Of a DNA stretch of 64,000 bases, positions 10,127 through 19,831 are shown one piece after another. The DNA is from Ascoidea rubescens DSM 1968 (lineage: Eukaryota; Ascomycota; Saccharomycetes; Ascoideales; Ascoideaceae): positions 1,038,461 to 1,102,460 of the forward strand of contig NW_017962916.1 in the NCBI RefSeq assembly GCF_001661345.1, given 5' to 3'. The first letter of the stretch is position 1, and every line of letters starts with the position of its first letter. Both the position numbers and the translations under genes were made by a program. Under the pieces are notes generated by a model. It did no database searches. It was not told the DNA's origin and was given only the letters and a program-made list of their open reading frames with translations.

Positions 10127-11413
10127 ATGGCTAAACCTATCAATATTAATTGTAATTTCTTTAATAAATTCAATCTTATAACCTCAATATCTAAAAGATC
10201 CTATTCCTCCTCTCCTTTGGCTTTCATTTCTAAAAATACCTGCAACTATTTCAACAGTATCACCAATAACAACAGTAGTAATAATAACAACAATAATAAC
10301 ATCAGTACTATTAATCTCAATCTTAATAATCTCAACACCTCAAATTCGTACAATTACGGCTCTCTTTCCAACATAATAATAACCAAAAGATCTTTTTCCT
10401 CTTATAGCCCATTTTTCTCATCTTTTTCTTCTCCTGCTTCCTCCTCGTCTTCTTCCTCTTTTTTCTCTTCTAGCTCAAATTCCTCAGGTTCTTCCACCTC
10501 TCCTCCTCCAAACCCACAAAACCCATCCAATTCTTTAAATTATAACATCGTCGTAGCATTTTCTCCAAAAGATCGAGAGGAAAATGGGTTTTTTGAAAAC
10601 TCAATTTCAAACACTTCAAACAAATCTCCAACTGGTGAGGACAATTATTTTATCTCAGAAAAATTACTAATCAACTCAAATGGTTATAAAATTTCAATTG
10701 GTGTAGCTGATGGCGTCGGAGGTTGGGCTGAAATGGGCTATGATTCTTCTGCAATTAGCAGAGAATTATGCAACTCAATCAAATACATCTTTGAAAATTC
10801 TGATAATGACCAATTAATCGATCTAAATCCTAAATTTTTATTAAATTTGGCTTTCAATTATATAAAAAGCGATAAAAAAGTCCATTGTGGAGGCACAACT
10901 GCTTGCTTGGGTATCTTATCCTCAAATGGTGAACTAAAAGTAGCAAACTTGGGTGATTCTTGGATGGGAGTGTTTAGAGATTTCAAATGTATTCATCAAA
11001 CAAAATTTCAAACCCATCGTTTTAACACACCTTATCAACTATCAATAATCCCTCCTAAGCTATTGGAACAAGCAAGAAGACAAAATAAAAAGTATTTATT
11101 GGATTCTCCCCTAGATTCTCAAGAATACAGTTTCAAATTACAAAAAAATGATATAATAATCTTTGCTACAGATGGTATTACCGATAATATATTGGTTCCT
11201 GATATCGAAATTTATCTAAAGGACCAGTATAATGAAAACATCAATGTTCCATTACAACAAGTAGCAAACACTTTTGTTCAAAATGTCAAAAAATTGAGCT
11301 ATGATGAGGATTTCCCAAGTCCCTTTTCTCAAGAATTAAGAGCAATAACTGGCCAACCATATCTCGGAGGCAAACCTGATGATATAACAACTGTCTTCAT
11401 AAAAGTTGAATAG
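10127..11413 (+). CDS. PTC7: Mitochondrial PP2C-type protein phosphatase
   Basis: The 428-residue protein has a basic, Ser/Asn-rich N-terminus (about 130 residues) compatible with mitochondrial import, followed by a PP2C domain to the end. Visible motifs are VADGVGGWAEMGYD, HCGGTTACLGIL, ANLGDSWMGVFRD, IIFATDGITDNI and GGKPDDITTVF. These carry the Asp residues that bind the two metal ions. In S. cerevisiae Ptc7 acts on the coenzyme Q biosynthesis complex. There, an in-frame intron yields mitochondrial and nuclear-envelope forms; here the gene is one uninterrupted frame, and I see no membrane segment between the presequence and the domain. Confidence 0.92.
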   Translation: MAKPININCNFFNKFNLITSISKRSYSSSPLAFISKNTCNYFNSITNNNSSNNNNNNNISTINLNLNNLNTSNSYNYGSLSNIIITKRSFSSYSPFFSSFSSPASSSSSSSFFSSSSNSSGSSTSPPPNPQNPSNSLNYNIVVAFSPKDREENGFFENSISNTSNKSPTGEDNYFISEKLLINSNGYKISIGVADGVGGWAEMGYDSSAISRELCNSIKYIFENSDNDQLIDLNPKFLLNLAFNYIKSDKKVHCGGTTACLGILSSNGELKVANLGDSWMGVFRDFKCIHQTKFQTHRFNTPYQLSIIPPKLLEQARRQNKKYLLDSPLDSQEYSFKLQKNDIIIFATDGITDNILVPDIEIYLKDQYNENINVPLQQVANTFVQNVKKLSYDEDFPSPFSQELRAITGQPYLGGKPDDITTVFIKVE

Positions 11414-11473
11414 AGATTGTTTTGAGGACGACATTAAAACTTTAAACATTACGCTAGTATTTATTATTAATCT

Positions 11474-11504
<31 letters not shown>

Positions 11505-12305
11505 CTTTATTTTCATTTTTATTATTATTTTTCATTTTCTTTCTTTTTTTTTTCAACCAGTTTAATGTTGAATGTTTAATCTATATTTTATATTTTATAC
11601 TTTATACTCTATATTTTATATTTTACTTTATTTTATTTTATTTTATTTCTCTTTACTTTACTTTACTTGATATTTTATACTGTTTTGCCCAGTGCTTTTT
11701 CAATATTCAACATCCAGTTTTCAATATTCCAGTCATTACAGAACATAAAAGCAAAAAGGTAAAAAAGAAACCAAGACCAGGAAAGATGAGATAGAATCCA
11801 GTCAGATCTAGTTGATATTCAGGATAAATTTCTTTCGTATCTGTTGTTTCGTTGGGGGTGGTCAATCACATTGCTCTTGATTCCACTGCTGATGTTGCTG
11901 CTGCTGCTTATGACTGCTCCCTGGCAAGTGCCTGTGGGCCTCTGAATAAACAGGCACTGCACAATGTAATATAGCAATGTATCTTTATAGCTGCCAGTAA
12001 TTAATACAATCCCAAGCCCAGCAACACACACTGCTTCAGCCCAAATATATCGAGCAGCATTTGTCCTGAAAATTCTTTTAAGAAACGCCAAACCTCCAAA
12101 GCATCAAGCCAAAAAAATAAAAGCCAAACTAAAATCCACTCAAGCGTGTTGTGCTGTTCCGTTTAAATCATAATTTCAATTTAAAAATAAACCAGAGACC
12201 CAATAAATAGATTGTCTTTCCTCCACTGTTTTCCTCTCTTTCTATCCAGTTGTTCTCTTTCTGTCTTTTCCTTATCGATACTTTGATTCCATATCGACTA
12301 GCAAG
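11414..12305 (+). other. Intergenic region upstream of SEC2
   Basis: This 892-bp region begins with a poly-T tract (about 11479-11504) and low-complexity TTTTATACTTTATATT and TTTACTTTACT sequence that probably forms the PTC7 3' flank. The part from about 11700 to 12300 is of more normal composition and should hold the SEC2 promoter. A 90-codon minus-strand frame at 11819-12091 has no ATG and was not accepted. Confidence 0.5.
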
Positions 12306-14459
12306 ATGTCCCAGCAGCTACTCCATCCCAACGTCGTCCAAGAGCCTGCTGTTTACCCAGCTAGACAAATCGTAGCTGAGGTTGAACACCAACCCATTAT
12401 CCCCAGTACTGAAACCCTTCATAAAACTGCTACTTTGTCCAAGAAATCATCTTCTGACTCAATTTATTACGACACTACACTTTCTGAAATACTCCAGCAA
12501 ACACAACTCGAACTTACCATCAAAAATGAAGAGCTAATCAAAGCTAAAGCCGAACTTTTAGCCAACACGCAAACCATAAGACAGCTCAAAGATAGTTTAG
12601 AAGTTGAAAGAACTTGTCGAACAGAAGCTGATCAAGAAGTCATAAATTTGTCTAAGGAAATTGAAGATTTATCAACTTCGTTATTTAGCGAGGCCAATAA
12701 TATGGTGGTGGACGCTAGAAGAGAAACAGAATCTATTGACAAGAAAAACACTATATTAGTTAATGAAATCAAAGAAAAGGACAATTTACTAAATTTGTAT
12801 AAGGATCAACTAGATGATTTGAAAAAAATTCTAGCAGTTTTGCAGAAAAATGAGGAAAAACTAATCATCAATCAAAAGAGAAGATCATTGGCAATGTTTA
12901 ATAACCATTCCAGGCATACCAGTTTAATTTTGCCCATGAGTTCCAATTCAACGTTATCTATGTCTCCAGGAAGATCTGGCGCTACTTCTCCTACTAATCC
13001 CAACCAAAATGAAGGGTTGTATCAATTAATAGAAAAGCACTCTCAACTTGAAAGCTTTGATATGAGTAACGTGAATAGCAGCTATGATAATAATGATAAT
13101 ATCATCAACATGAATAATAGCAATAATAATAGTAATTCCAAAATTTATGACTTGAACGAAAGCACTGAGGAAAATGAAAAGTATGATAATACACTTGAAA
13201 ATGGAATTGAACCCAATAATTTATCTATTGAAAACCTAATGTATACACCAACGGTTCAAGCAATAAGATATGACTTGCAGATGTTTCAATATTTTGTTAA
13301 TTTTATTAAATATGTTCAATTGAGTAAAAAACTAGATTCATATAATAATATCACAAACAACTATTCTGAATTTAAAGACAGCAAATTTTTCAAAAAATTG
13401 TTGATTGAAGATATTGAACCGACATTGAGATTGGATGAAGCACCAGGGGTTTCATGGTTGCAAAAGAAAAACGTTTTAAACTGTTTAATAAATGGGAAAG
13501 TTATAATTGAGCCAATTAGTGGAATTAATGAAATATGGAAATTGAATAATTTCAATAAAATTGGCAACAAAAATGGAAGTTCCAATGGAGATCTTAATGG
13601 AAGTTCCAATGGAAATCTTAATGGAAATTCCAATGGAAATTTGAATGGCAATAGCAATGCTAATGACAATACTAATGATAATGATAATGAAAATGGAAAT
13701 GGAAATGTAGAAAAAAATAGAAATTCAACTGGCCAATTGAGTAATAATACCAATGAAAACGAAACACCACCAGTGGCAAGCTCTCAACAATGTTCATTAT
13801 GCGGAGAGGAAAGAGAAGATAAACTTGAGCATTCCAGATTATACATTTTAAAAGTCTATACAACTAAAACTCATAAAAAATCTTCTTCCTCAGTTTCTTC
13901 AAGTTTTGACGCTTCAAATTTCTTTGGGTTCAATTCAAAGTCCAAAAAACAACAGCAAAAAAATAGCCAATCAAGCAATCAGAAAACTTCTTCTGAAATT
14001 ATTACCACAGAGGTAATTACAAATGAATTTCCGTTATGCAATTATTGTCTTTACAGGATGAGAAACGTCTGCGAATTATTTGCATTCTTGAGATCAATCA
14101 AAAATGGAATCTGGGGGAAGGATTTAATCAACAATAAGATAGTCTTAAAAAAATGCTGGGTTGAATGCTGCAGACTCAGAGCCAAAATGTTCTGGAGTAG
14201 ATTGGGAATCTGGGAGAATGATTCAACAAATATAATCAACAACAAGAACTTTGAGGAATACCAGTTGAACTTACGATATGACTACTACTCTGAGTACTCC
14301 AAAGATAAGGACATTGATAATATAATCATCGATGAAATCCAGAAATTCAACTTCGAGACCAGTGACAGCCAACTAAAAGTCGACAGTGTTGCTACCAAAG
14401 AATACGATAGCAATCCCTCAAAAGACAATGACAGTGCTGAGAGAAACGGTATCAAATAG
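12306..14459 (+). CDS. SEC2: Sec4 guanine nucleotide exchange factor
   Basis: The 717-residue protein has a coiled coil at about residues 58-195, including the Sec2 signature LFSEANNMVVDARRE that binds and opens the Rab GTPase Sec4. A variable Asn-rich linker follows, with an N-G-N-repeat region near residues 420-470. The C-terminal domain has a CSLCGE and a CNYCLYRMRNVCELFAFLRS element, then WVECCRLRAKMFWSRLGIW. Two CxxC pairs suggest metal binding. Sec2 works on secretory vesicles, being recruited by Ypt31/32 and activating Sec4 for exocytosis. The first ATG is taken as start. The domain order and motifs fit fungal Sec2 well. Confidence 0.92.
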   Translation: MSQQLLHPNVVQEPAVYPARQIVAEVEHQPIIPSTETLHKTATLSKKSSSDSIYYDTTLSEILQQTQLELTIKNEELIKAKAELLANTQTIRQLKDSLEVERTCRTEADQEVINLSKEIEDLSTSLFSEANNMVVDARRETESIDKKNTILVNEIKEKDNLLNLYKDQLDDLKKILAVLQKNEEKLIINQKRRSLAMFNNHSRHTSLILPMSSNSTLSMSPGRSGATSPTNPNQNEGLYQLIEKHSQLESFDMSNVNSSYDNNDNIINMNNSNNNSNSKIYDLNESTEENEKYDNTLENGIEPNNLSIENLMYTPTVQAIRYDLQMFQYFVNFIKYVQLSKKLDSYNNITNNYSEFKDSKFFKKLLIEDIEPTLRLDEAPGVSWLQKKNVLNCLINGKVIIEPISGINEIWKLNNFNKIGNKNGSSNGDLNGSSNGNLNGNSNGNLNGNSNANDNTNDNDNENGNGNVEKNRNSTGQLSNNTNENETPPVASSQQCSLCGEEREDKLEHSRLYILKVYTTKTHKKSSSSVSSSFDASNFFGFNSKSKKQQQKNSQSSNQKTSSEIITTEVITNEFPLCNYCLYRMRNVCELFAFLRSIKNGIWGKDLINNKIVLKKCWVECCRLRAKMFWSRLGIWENDSTNIINNKNFEEYQLNLRYDYYSEYSKDKDIDNIIIDEIQKFNFETSDSQLKVDSVATKEYDSNPSKDNDSAERNGIK

Positions 14460-14995
14460 AATCTCGCACTCTCGCATTTTGCTTTTTCCACTTCGCTTCA
14501 TTTCGTTTGAGATTGTTTTATTTATTTACGCTACTTATATATTTCCATTTTGTGTTTTTTAGTTTAGTTTAGTTCGTTTTGCCTTGTCCAGTCCATTTCA
14601 AAAGCCGTAGAACCGTGCCGATGGACTCGCGTCCAATACGCACACCATTACGTCATCATACCGATCATGCATGCGACAGCACACCGAAGCAGGTTCCCTT
14701 GATTGAGGTCACCCGGCCTACTCTGCTCTAGAACGTAGTCGAATTTATAAGTATCAACGTCCTTTGGCTGAATAATCTCTAATAGGATTTCTAGCTCTTC
14801 GGTAAAATTAATAATCATTCATATCCCCTTAATTATTCTCCAGTTTCCGAAATTCAGAATATAAATACTTCCAATATCTTCAGATACTGTCTAACTGTTT
14901 CTGCTTTTTTTCCACTCCTTACTCACTCCTCGCAAAAGTCCTTGCATCAACAGTACTTTCAATCAAACTTCTTTACTCACTCCAATAATAACAAA
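14460..14995 (+). other. Intergenic region with TRR1 promoter
   Basis: This 536-bp spacer is AT-rich near the SEC2 stop and GC-richer at 14580-14740. It contains TTACGTCA at 14648-14655. The open frame of TRR1 runs upstream to a TTG at 14942, but no in-frame ATG precedes 14996. Confidence 0.55.
14648..14655. promoter_or_regulatory. CRE/bZIP-type site TTACGTCA upstream of TRR1
   Basis: TTACGTCA lies about 340 bp upstream of the TRR1 start. It fits the half-site preference of fungal ATF/CREB (Sko1) and Yap-family bZIP factors, and Yap1 regulates TRR1 in S. cerevisiae. A true Yap1 TTACTAA site was not found, so this is only a candidate. Confidence 0.3.
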
Positions 14996-15955
14996 ATGGT
15001 TCACAATAAAGTTACAATCATCGGCTCTGGCCCAGCTGCTCACACTGCTGCTATATACTTAGCAAGAGCTGAGATGAAGCCCGTTTTATACGAAGGTATG
15101 CTTGCTAATGGTATTGCCGCTGGTGGCCAATTAACTACAACCACTGAAATTGAAAATTTCCCTGGATTTCCCGATGGACTAGGTGGTTCTGAATTAATGG
15201 ATAAAATGAGAGAACAATCTTTAAGATTTGGAACTGAAATAATCACTGAAACAATTTCTAAAGTAGATTTTTCACAAAGACCCTTCAAGCTTTGGACTGA
15301 ATGGAATGAAGACGATGAGCCAATTTTAACTGACGCAGTTGTGATTGCTACCGGCGCATCTGCCAAAAGATTGGGTTTACCTGGCGAAGAAAAATATTGG
15401 CAACAGGGTATCAGTGCCTGTGCTGTTTGTGATGGTGCTGTTCCAATCTTCAGAAATAAACCTTTGGCCGTTATTGGCGGTGGTGATTCTGCCTGTGAAG
15501 AGGCTTTATTCTTAACCAAATATGGCTCAAAAGTTTATTTGATTGTTAGAAAAGATTACCTAAGAGCCTCAAAAGTTATGCAAAAAAGAGCTCAAAACAA
15601 TCCCAAACTAGAAATTCTTTTCAACACAGTCTCTTTAGAAGCTCAAGGTGATGGTAGATTATTAAATAATTTAAAAATTAAAAATGTCAACACTAATGAA
15701 GTCACTGATTTGCCTGTAAATGGTTTATTTTATGCAATTGGCCATACTCCTGCTACACAGGTCTTTGCTAAGCAAATCGACACCGATGAAACCGGCTACA
15801 TTAAAACTGTTCCAGGCTCATCTTTAACCTCAGTGGAAGGTGTTTTTGCCGCTGGAGATGTTCAAGATAAAAGATATAGACAAGCAGTTACAAGTGCTGG
15901 ATCTGGTTGCATGGCTGCCTTAGATGCTGAAAAATTTTTGTCTGAACAGGAATAG
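14996..15955 (+). CDS. TRR1: Thioredoxin reductase (NADPH), cytosolic type
   Basis: The 319-residue protein has the same length as S. cerevisiae Trr1. It reduces thioredoxin with NADPH through FAD and a redox-active disulfide. Visible motifs are the FAD-binding [10 protein letters not shown] near the N-terminus, active-site CAVC (Cys142 and Cys145), the NADPH-binding [10 protein letters not shown], and [10 protein letters not shown] near the C-terminus. The start is the ATG at 14996 (MVHNKV), because the in-frame extension upstream has no ATG. With this start there is no mitochondrial presequence. No CTG codons were seen in the frame. Confidence 0.97.
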   Translation: MVHNKVTIIGSGPAAHTAAIYLARAEMKPVLYEGMLANGIAAGGQLTTTTEIENFPGFPDGLGGSELMDKMREQSLRFGTEIITETISKVDFSQRPFKLWTEWNEDDEPILTDAVVIATGASAKRLGLPGEEKYWQQGISACAVCDGAVPIFRNKPLAVIGGGDSACEEALFLTKYGSKVYLIVRKDYLRASKVMQKRAQNNPKLEILFNTVSLEAQGDGRLLNNLKIKNVNTNEVTDLPVNGLFYAIGHTPATQVFAKQIDTDETGYIKTVPGSSLTSVEGVFAAGDVQDKRYRQAVTSAGSGCMAALDAEKFLSEQE

Positions 15956-16179
15956 CCATTAGATTTCTCCTTTAAATTATAGTTTATAGACTTTCATAAA
16001 TTTTCCTCTATTATATAATTGTTTCTGTGATGTTAACTCACTTTCTGTAGATGAATTTCAATCTATATACTGTTTTTTCTGTTTTTTTTGTCCAAGCACA
16101 TGACTATCTCTCACTGAATAATACCAACAACAATAAATACGCTCTCCATCCCATCCTGTTAGTATCTTCATCATTCAAA

Positions 16180-17427
16180 ATGTCTTCAAATGATCCATTG
16201 ATTTTGTTGCGTGATGCAATTCTTGAACAAAAAGAAATACAGTTGTTGGACGAAAACGATTCCAATACCAACGATATAACATTGGCTGCTTACTTGAAAA
16301 TCGATCAAAAAATTTGTGATTTGACTACTTTAACCAACTTTATTGTTGAAAATACAAAATTATCTTTGAAAGTCATTTACCAATCTTGGGTTCACAGAGA
16401 TTCTGCAGGCTCAACTTATTTGTCTGATTCACAGCTGAAAAATATCAAAACCTTATCATTTCAAGAAAGAAGTGATTTGAACAAGTGGTTGAAGGGTGAA
16501 TTGAAAGTATCGGCCCATATTAGAGATATAAATAATTCCAATCATGATAATAACTATGAAAGAAATAATAATCAAAATCTAAACCGAAATAACTTTGATT
16601 CGAATAACATAAATGATTCTTTTACAAACAATAGTGAATATCTAAATAACAATATAAACAATTACAACAATTCTCTGAAATCGAACATTTATTCAAAAAA
16701 TGATGATTTTGAAGACGACGATTATAATCCAAATGAAGAATTTAAAGATATTTATGAGAACATGAACAATGAAAGAACAATCGTTGACCATAACACATAT
16801 TTACACGGATCAAAACCCATTGATTTTGGATATTTAGTGACAGATATTGATTTCAAAATAATCGAAAATTTGAAAAAAAAATCTTCATCAAATTCAACTT
16901 CGTTTAAAGATCGCAAGAGAAAGAATGCTAATAAGATGAAAGATCCAATTATATTAATTTCACCCGCTTCATCTTCTATTATAACAATGGGCAATATTAA
17001 AAGCTTTCTTGAAGATGGTGTCTTTTCAACGAAAGATCCTATTTCCAGCACTCACAATTATCTTGATTTATTAAAAGTTACCAGAAATTCCAAAAATTTT
17101 GGAAGATTGAAGTTTCTTGTAGTTAATTCTACTGAAAAGTTCACAAAACCACAATATTGGGACAGAGTTGTGGCTGTTTTTACAACTGGTCAAGAATGGC
17201 AATTTAAAAACTACAAGTGGAACAACCCCAATGACTTGTTTTCAAATATCAAAGGCTACTACTTTGGTTATAAAGGTGACATGGTCCCTGAAAAAGTTAA
17301 CAAGTGGAATGTCGAAAAAATTGAATTAGAAAGATATGCTCGATTTAAAGATAGACAGGTTGTTGAATGGTTCTGGCAAAACTTGGAAAAAAATATGCTA
17401 TCTAAGGGATGGGGAAGAAAGACGTAG
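16180..17427 (+). CDS. CDC73: Paf1 complex subunit Cdc73
   Basis: The 415-residue protein begins MSSNDPLILLRDAILEQKEIQL, like other Cdc73 N-termini. It has an Asn-rich linker (about 130-210) and the C-terminal Cdc73 domain, a Ras-like fold without nucleotide binding, starting near DPIILISPASSSIITMGNI and ending with WFWQNLEKNML. The Paf1 complex travels with RNA polymerase II and promotes histone H2B ubiquitination and elongation. The frame also has an upstream in-frame ATG at 16051 that would add 43 hydrophobic and Asn-rich residues; I prefer 16180 because the extension is unlike the family. It lies 224 bp downstream of TRR1 on the same strand. Confidence 0.92.
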   Translation: MSSNDPLILLRDAILEQKEIQLLDENDSNTNDITLAAYLKIDQKICDLTTLTNFIVENTKLSLKVIYQSWVHRDSAGSTYLSDSQLKNIKTLSFQERSDLNKWLKGELKVSAHIRDINNSNHDNNYERNNNQNLNRNNFDSNNINDSFTNNSEYLNNNINNYNNSLKSNIYSKNDDFEDDDYNPNEEFKDIYENMNNERTIVDHNTYLHGSKPIDFGYLVTDIDFKIIENLKKKSSSNSTSFKDRKRKNANKMKDPIILISPASSSIITMGNIKSFLEDGVFSTKDPISSTHNYLDLLKVTRNSKNFGRLKFLVVNSTEKFTKPQYWDRVVAVFTTGQEWQFKNYKWNNPNDLFSNIKGYYFGYKGDMVPEKVNKWNVEKIELERYARFKDRQVVEWFWQNLEKNMLSKGWGRKT

Positions 17428-17813
17428 TAAAACAATTTTCATTGGTTTAATATTTAATTTCAATGAAACTTCAATGCAACTTCAATGAAAATCGTATAGT
17501 ACAAATTGAGTCATTTTAAATTATTCGATGAGCAACAATTGTTTGAATTTGTAGCATTGAAGTATTCCAAGACTTAGAACATAGTTTATCCCATCTGTTA
17601 CAGATTGTAAAGTCTTCTCTGATAGCTGTTTTCTTTTAATAAAAGCGTAGAACCATTTTCTAAAGCTTCCAATCGAAGTTTCCAAAAGCCGAAAATCGGT
17701 AAGCACCGGTTCGATTCGTAATCTGAGCCATTGTTTTATCTTTTATCAGCTCTTTCAGCTGTTGTTCTTTAATAATCCTTCAACTTATCTTTGGTAGAGA
17801 AAACGTTGTGTGG
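17428..17813 (+). other. Intergenic region upstream of CDC23
   Basis: 386 bp without a credible gene. Near 17710 there is a short sequence resembling a tRNA B box, but no A box or acceptor stem accompanies it. Confidence 0.5.
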
Positions 17814-19649
17814 ATGAAATTCAAAGGCAATATTGGAAAAGAAATGGAATCAATTAACTTGGACCCCCAAGATTTATTTAACTTCAAAAATGAACTACGA
17901 AAGTCTGTGAAAATTTTAACAAACTTGAATCTTTATAACAGCGCTAAATGGTCAGCAGAAGCTTTGAATGGTCTCGTTGAAATTCCAAACGAAAAAACGC
18001 TATATATCAATTATCTAAAATCAAATTCAAAAAAGAACAATGCAGAAAGTTATTTTGAAATAGACTTTAATTACCATGATAATCAATCTGGTGCTGATAA
18101 TCAAGATGATGACATTATCAATTCAATATTGGAAAACGATAAAATTGCACTTGCCAAATCATATTTTGACTGCAAAGAGTTTGATAGATGTTCTAATTGT
18201 TTAAAAGATTGTAAAAGCTCAATTGCTTTATTTATTAAATTATATTCTACATATTTATCAGGCGAAAAAAGAAAGGAAGAAGATAGCGAGGGTGTATTAG
18301 GACAACAAGACTCAATAGCTCAAAATTTGTCTTTGCCTTTGATTTTAAAAGAAATTGAGTTATATATTAATAATCATGAGGACACTTCAAAAAATTTGAA
18401 TCCCTTTTTATATTATTTGTATGGAATAATACTATTAAAACAAAAAAACATAAAGCAGGCTCAAGAGTCTTTCTTTAAGTCTCTTTTATTATATCCATAT
18501 AATTGGACCTGTTGGGCTGAATTGATTGCAAGCATTTCTTCATTTGATGAAGCGCTAAATTTTCTTAACAAGTTTCTAAATTTGAAACCTAATAGTATTA
18601 ATTCTGAATTTGGAAAGCAAATAAAACTAGATAATAAAAATATTATGATCAAGGTTTTTTCAGTGGTGATTCATCAGGAGTTTTTTCAACAGAATATCAT
18701 ATTGCTAAAAGAATTGAACTTTTTGACCAAACTCTTTCCGAATTTTTCTTTTATAAAAATTCAAAAAGCATTAATCTCGTATCATCACTTGGACTATCAA
18801 GACTCGGAAAAAATTTTCGATGATATTTTACTTAATGATCCTTTTAGATTGGATGATTTAGATATTTATTCAAATATTTTGTATGTCATGGAAAAAAATT
18901 CTAAACTATTATATTTGGCTCAATTAGCTTCATCCGTGGATAAATTTAGGCCCGAAACATGTTGTATCATCGCTAATTATTACTCCTTAAAATTTGAACA
19001 TGAAAAGGCCATCATGTATTATAGAAGAGCTTTGACGTTAAATAGAGAGTGTCTTGCTGCTTGGACACTAATGGGTCACGAATTTGTTGAGTTAAAGAAT
19101 TCCCACGCTGCAATTGAAAGTTATAGAAGAGCTGTTGACACAAACAACAAAGATTTTAAAGCTTGGTATGGTCTAGGTCAAGCCTATGAAGTTTTAGATA
19201 TGCACCTATATTCGTTATACTACTATCAAAAAGCATGCTCATTGAATCCATTAGATAAAAGAATGTGGCAAGCACTAGGAAATTGCTATGAAAAATTGAA
19301 CAAATATAATGAAAGCATCAAATGTTATAAGAGAGCGTTGGCAATTTCAGACATGGATCCAATAATTCTCTACAAATTGGCACTTTTATATCAAGAGCTC
19401 AAAGATATCCATAGCTGTGTTTCTTATATGAAACTATGTTTAAAAGAAGAAGAGGAATATGAACCCACCGATGAAACCTGCAAAGCGAGATTATGGCTAG
19501 CCAAACATGAATTCAAAAATTGTAACTGGGAAGATGCCTACAGATATGCAAGCGAGCTCAACAACGGCTCGTCCAACGAAATTGAAGAAGCTAGAAGCAT
19601 TGCTCGAGAAGCGATGAATGCCATTAAAACTAAACAATTTTCAAGATGA
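17814..19649 (+). CDS. CDC23: Anaphase-promoting complex TPR subunit Cdc23/APC8
   Basis: The protein has 611 residues, counting from the ATG at 17814; a second ATG eleven codons later (MESINLDPQD) is an alternative start. S. cerevisiae Cdc23 is of similar size. The N-terminus (LRKSVKILTNLNLYNSAKWSAEALNGL) matches the APC8 N-terminal domain. The C-terminal half is a run of TPRs including AWYGLGQAYEVLDMHLYSLY and MWQALGNCYEKLNKYNESI, typical of APC8. The subunit is part of the TPR lobe of the APC/C ubiquitin ligase that drives anaphase and mitotic exit. The open frame upstream begins at a GTG and has no earlier ATG. Confidence 0.93.
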   Translation: MKFKGNIGKEMESINLDPQDLFNFKNELRKSVKILTNLNLYNSAKWSAEALNGLVEIPNEKTLYINYLKSNSKKNNAESYFEIDFNYHDNQSGADNQDDDIINSILENDKIALAKSYFDCKEFDRCSNCLKDCKSSIALFIKLYSTYLSGEKRKEEDSEGVLGQQDSIAQNLSLPLILKEIELYINNHEDTSKNLNPFLYYLYGIILLKQKNIKQAQESFFKSLLLYPYNWTCWAELIASISSFDEALNFLNKFLNLKPNSINSEFGKQIKLDNKNIMIKVFSVVIHQEFFQQNIILLKELNFLTKLFPNFSFIKIQKALISYHHLDYQDSEKIFDDILLNDPFRLDDLDIYSNILYVMEKNSKLLYLAQLASSVDKFRPETCCIIANYYSLKFEHEKAIMYYRRALTLNRECLAAWTLMGHEFVELKNSHAAIESYRRAVDTNNKDFKAWYGLGQAYEVLDMHLYSLYYYQKACSLNPLDKRMWQALGNCYEKLNKYNESIKCYKRALAISDMDPIILYKLALLYQELKDIHSCVSYMKLCLKEEEEYEPTDETCKARLWLAKHEFKNCNWEDAYRYASELNNGSSNEIEEARSIAREAMNAIKTKQFSR

Positions 19650-19673
19650 TTCTGGGGATTTTTCAGCAAAAAG

Positions 19674-19679
19674 CACGTG
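19674..19679. promoter_or_regulatory. CACGTG box between CDC23 and FCF2
   Basis: The CACGTG (context GCACGTGCC) lies 25 bp after the CDC23 stop and 153 bp before the FCF2 start. Candidate Cbf1-type site for FCF2. Confidence 0.45.
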
Positions 19680-19831
19680 CCGGCATCAGCTGAAAACACC
19701 GCTCAAGGAAAAACCAATTTTTTCTCATAATTTTTTCATTTCTGAGGGTCATAAAGAAAATCAAAGAAGTGAGACTATCATTTTTCTAAATACTTTCTAA
19801 TTATCTTTCTTTTTCATATTTTTTTTTCACT

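Noticed and set aside
11819-12091. 90-codon minus-strand frame with a hydrophobic segment
   Set aside because: It opens with TTG, has no in-frame ATG, ends in low-complexity sequence and matches no family I know.
14942-14995. N-terminal extension of TRR1 that could be a mitochondrial presequence
   Set aside because: The extension begins at TTG and contains no ATG. The ATG at 14996 gives exactly the length of cytosolic Trr1.
16051-16179. 43-codon N-terminal extension of CDC73
   Set aside because: In frame and with an ATG, but hydrophobic and unlike Cdc73. The second ATG gives a family-like N-terminus.
17690-17730. tRNA-like B-box GGTTCGATTCG
   Set aside because: No matching A box, no T-stem pairing and no acceptor stem around it.
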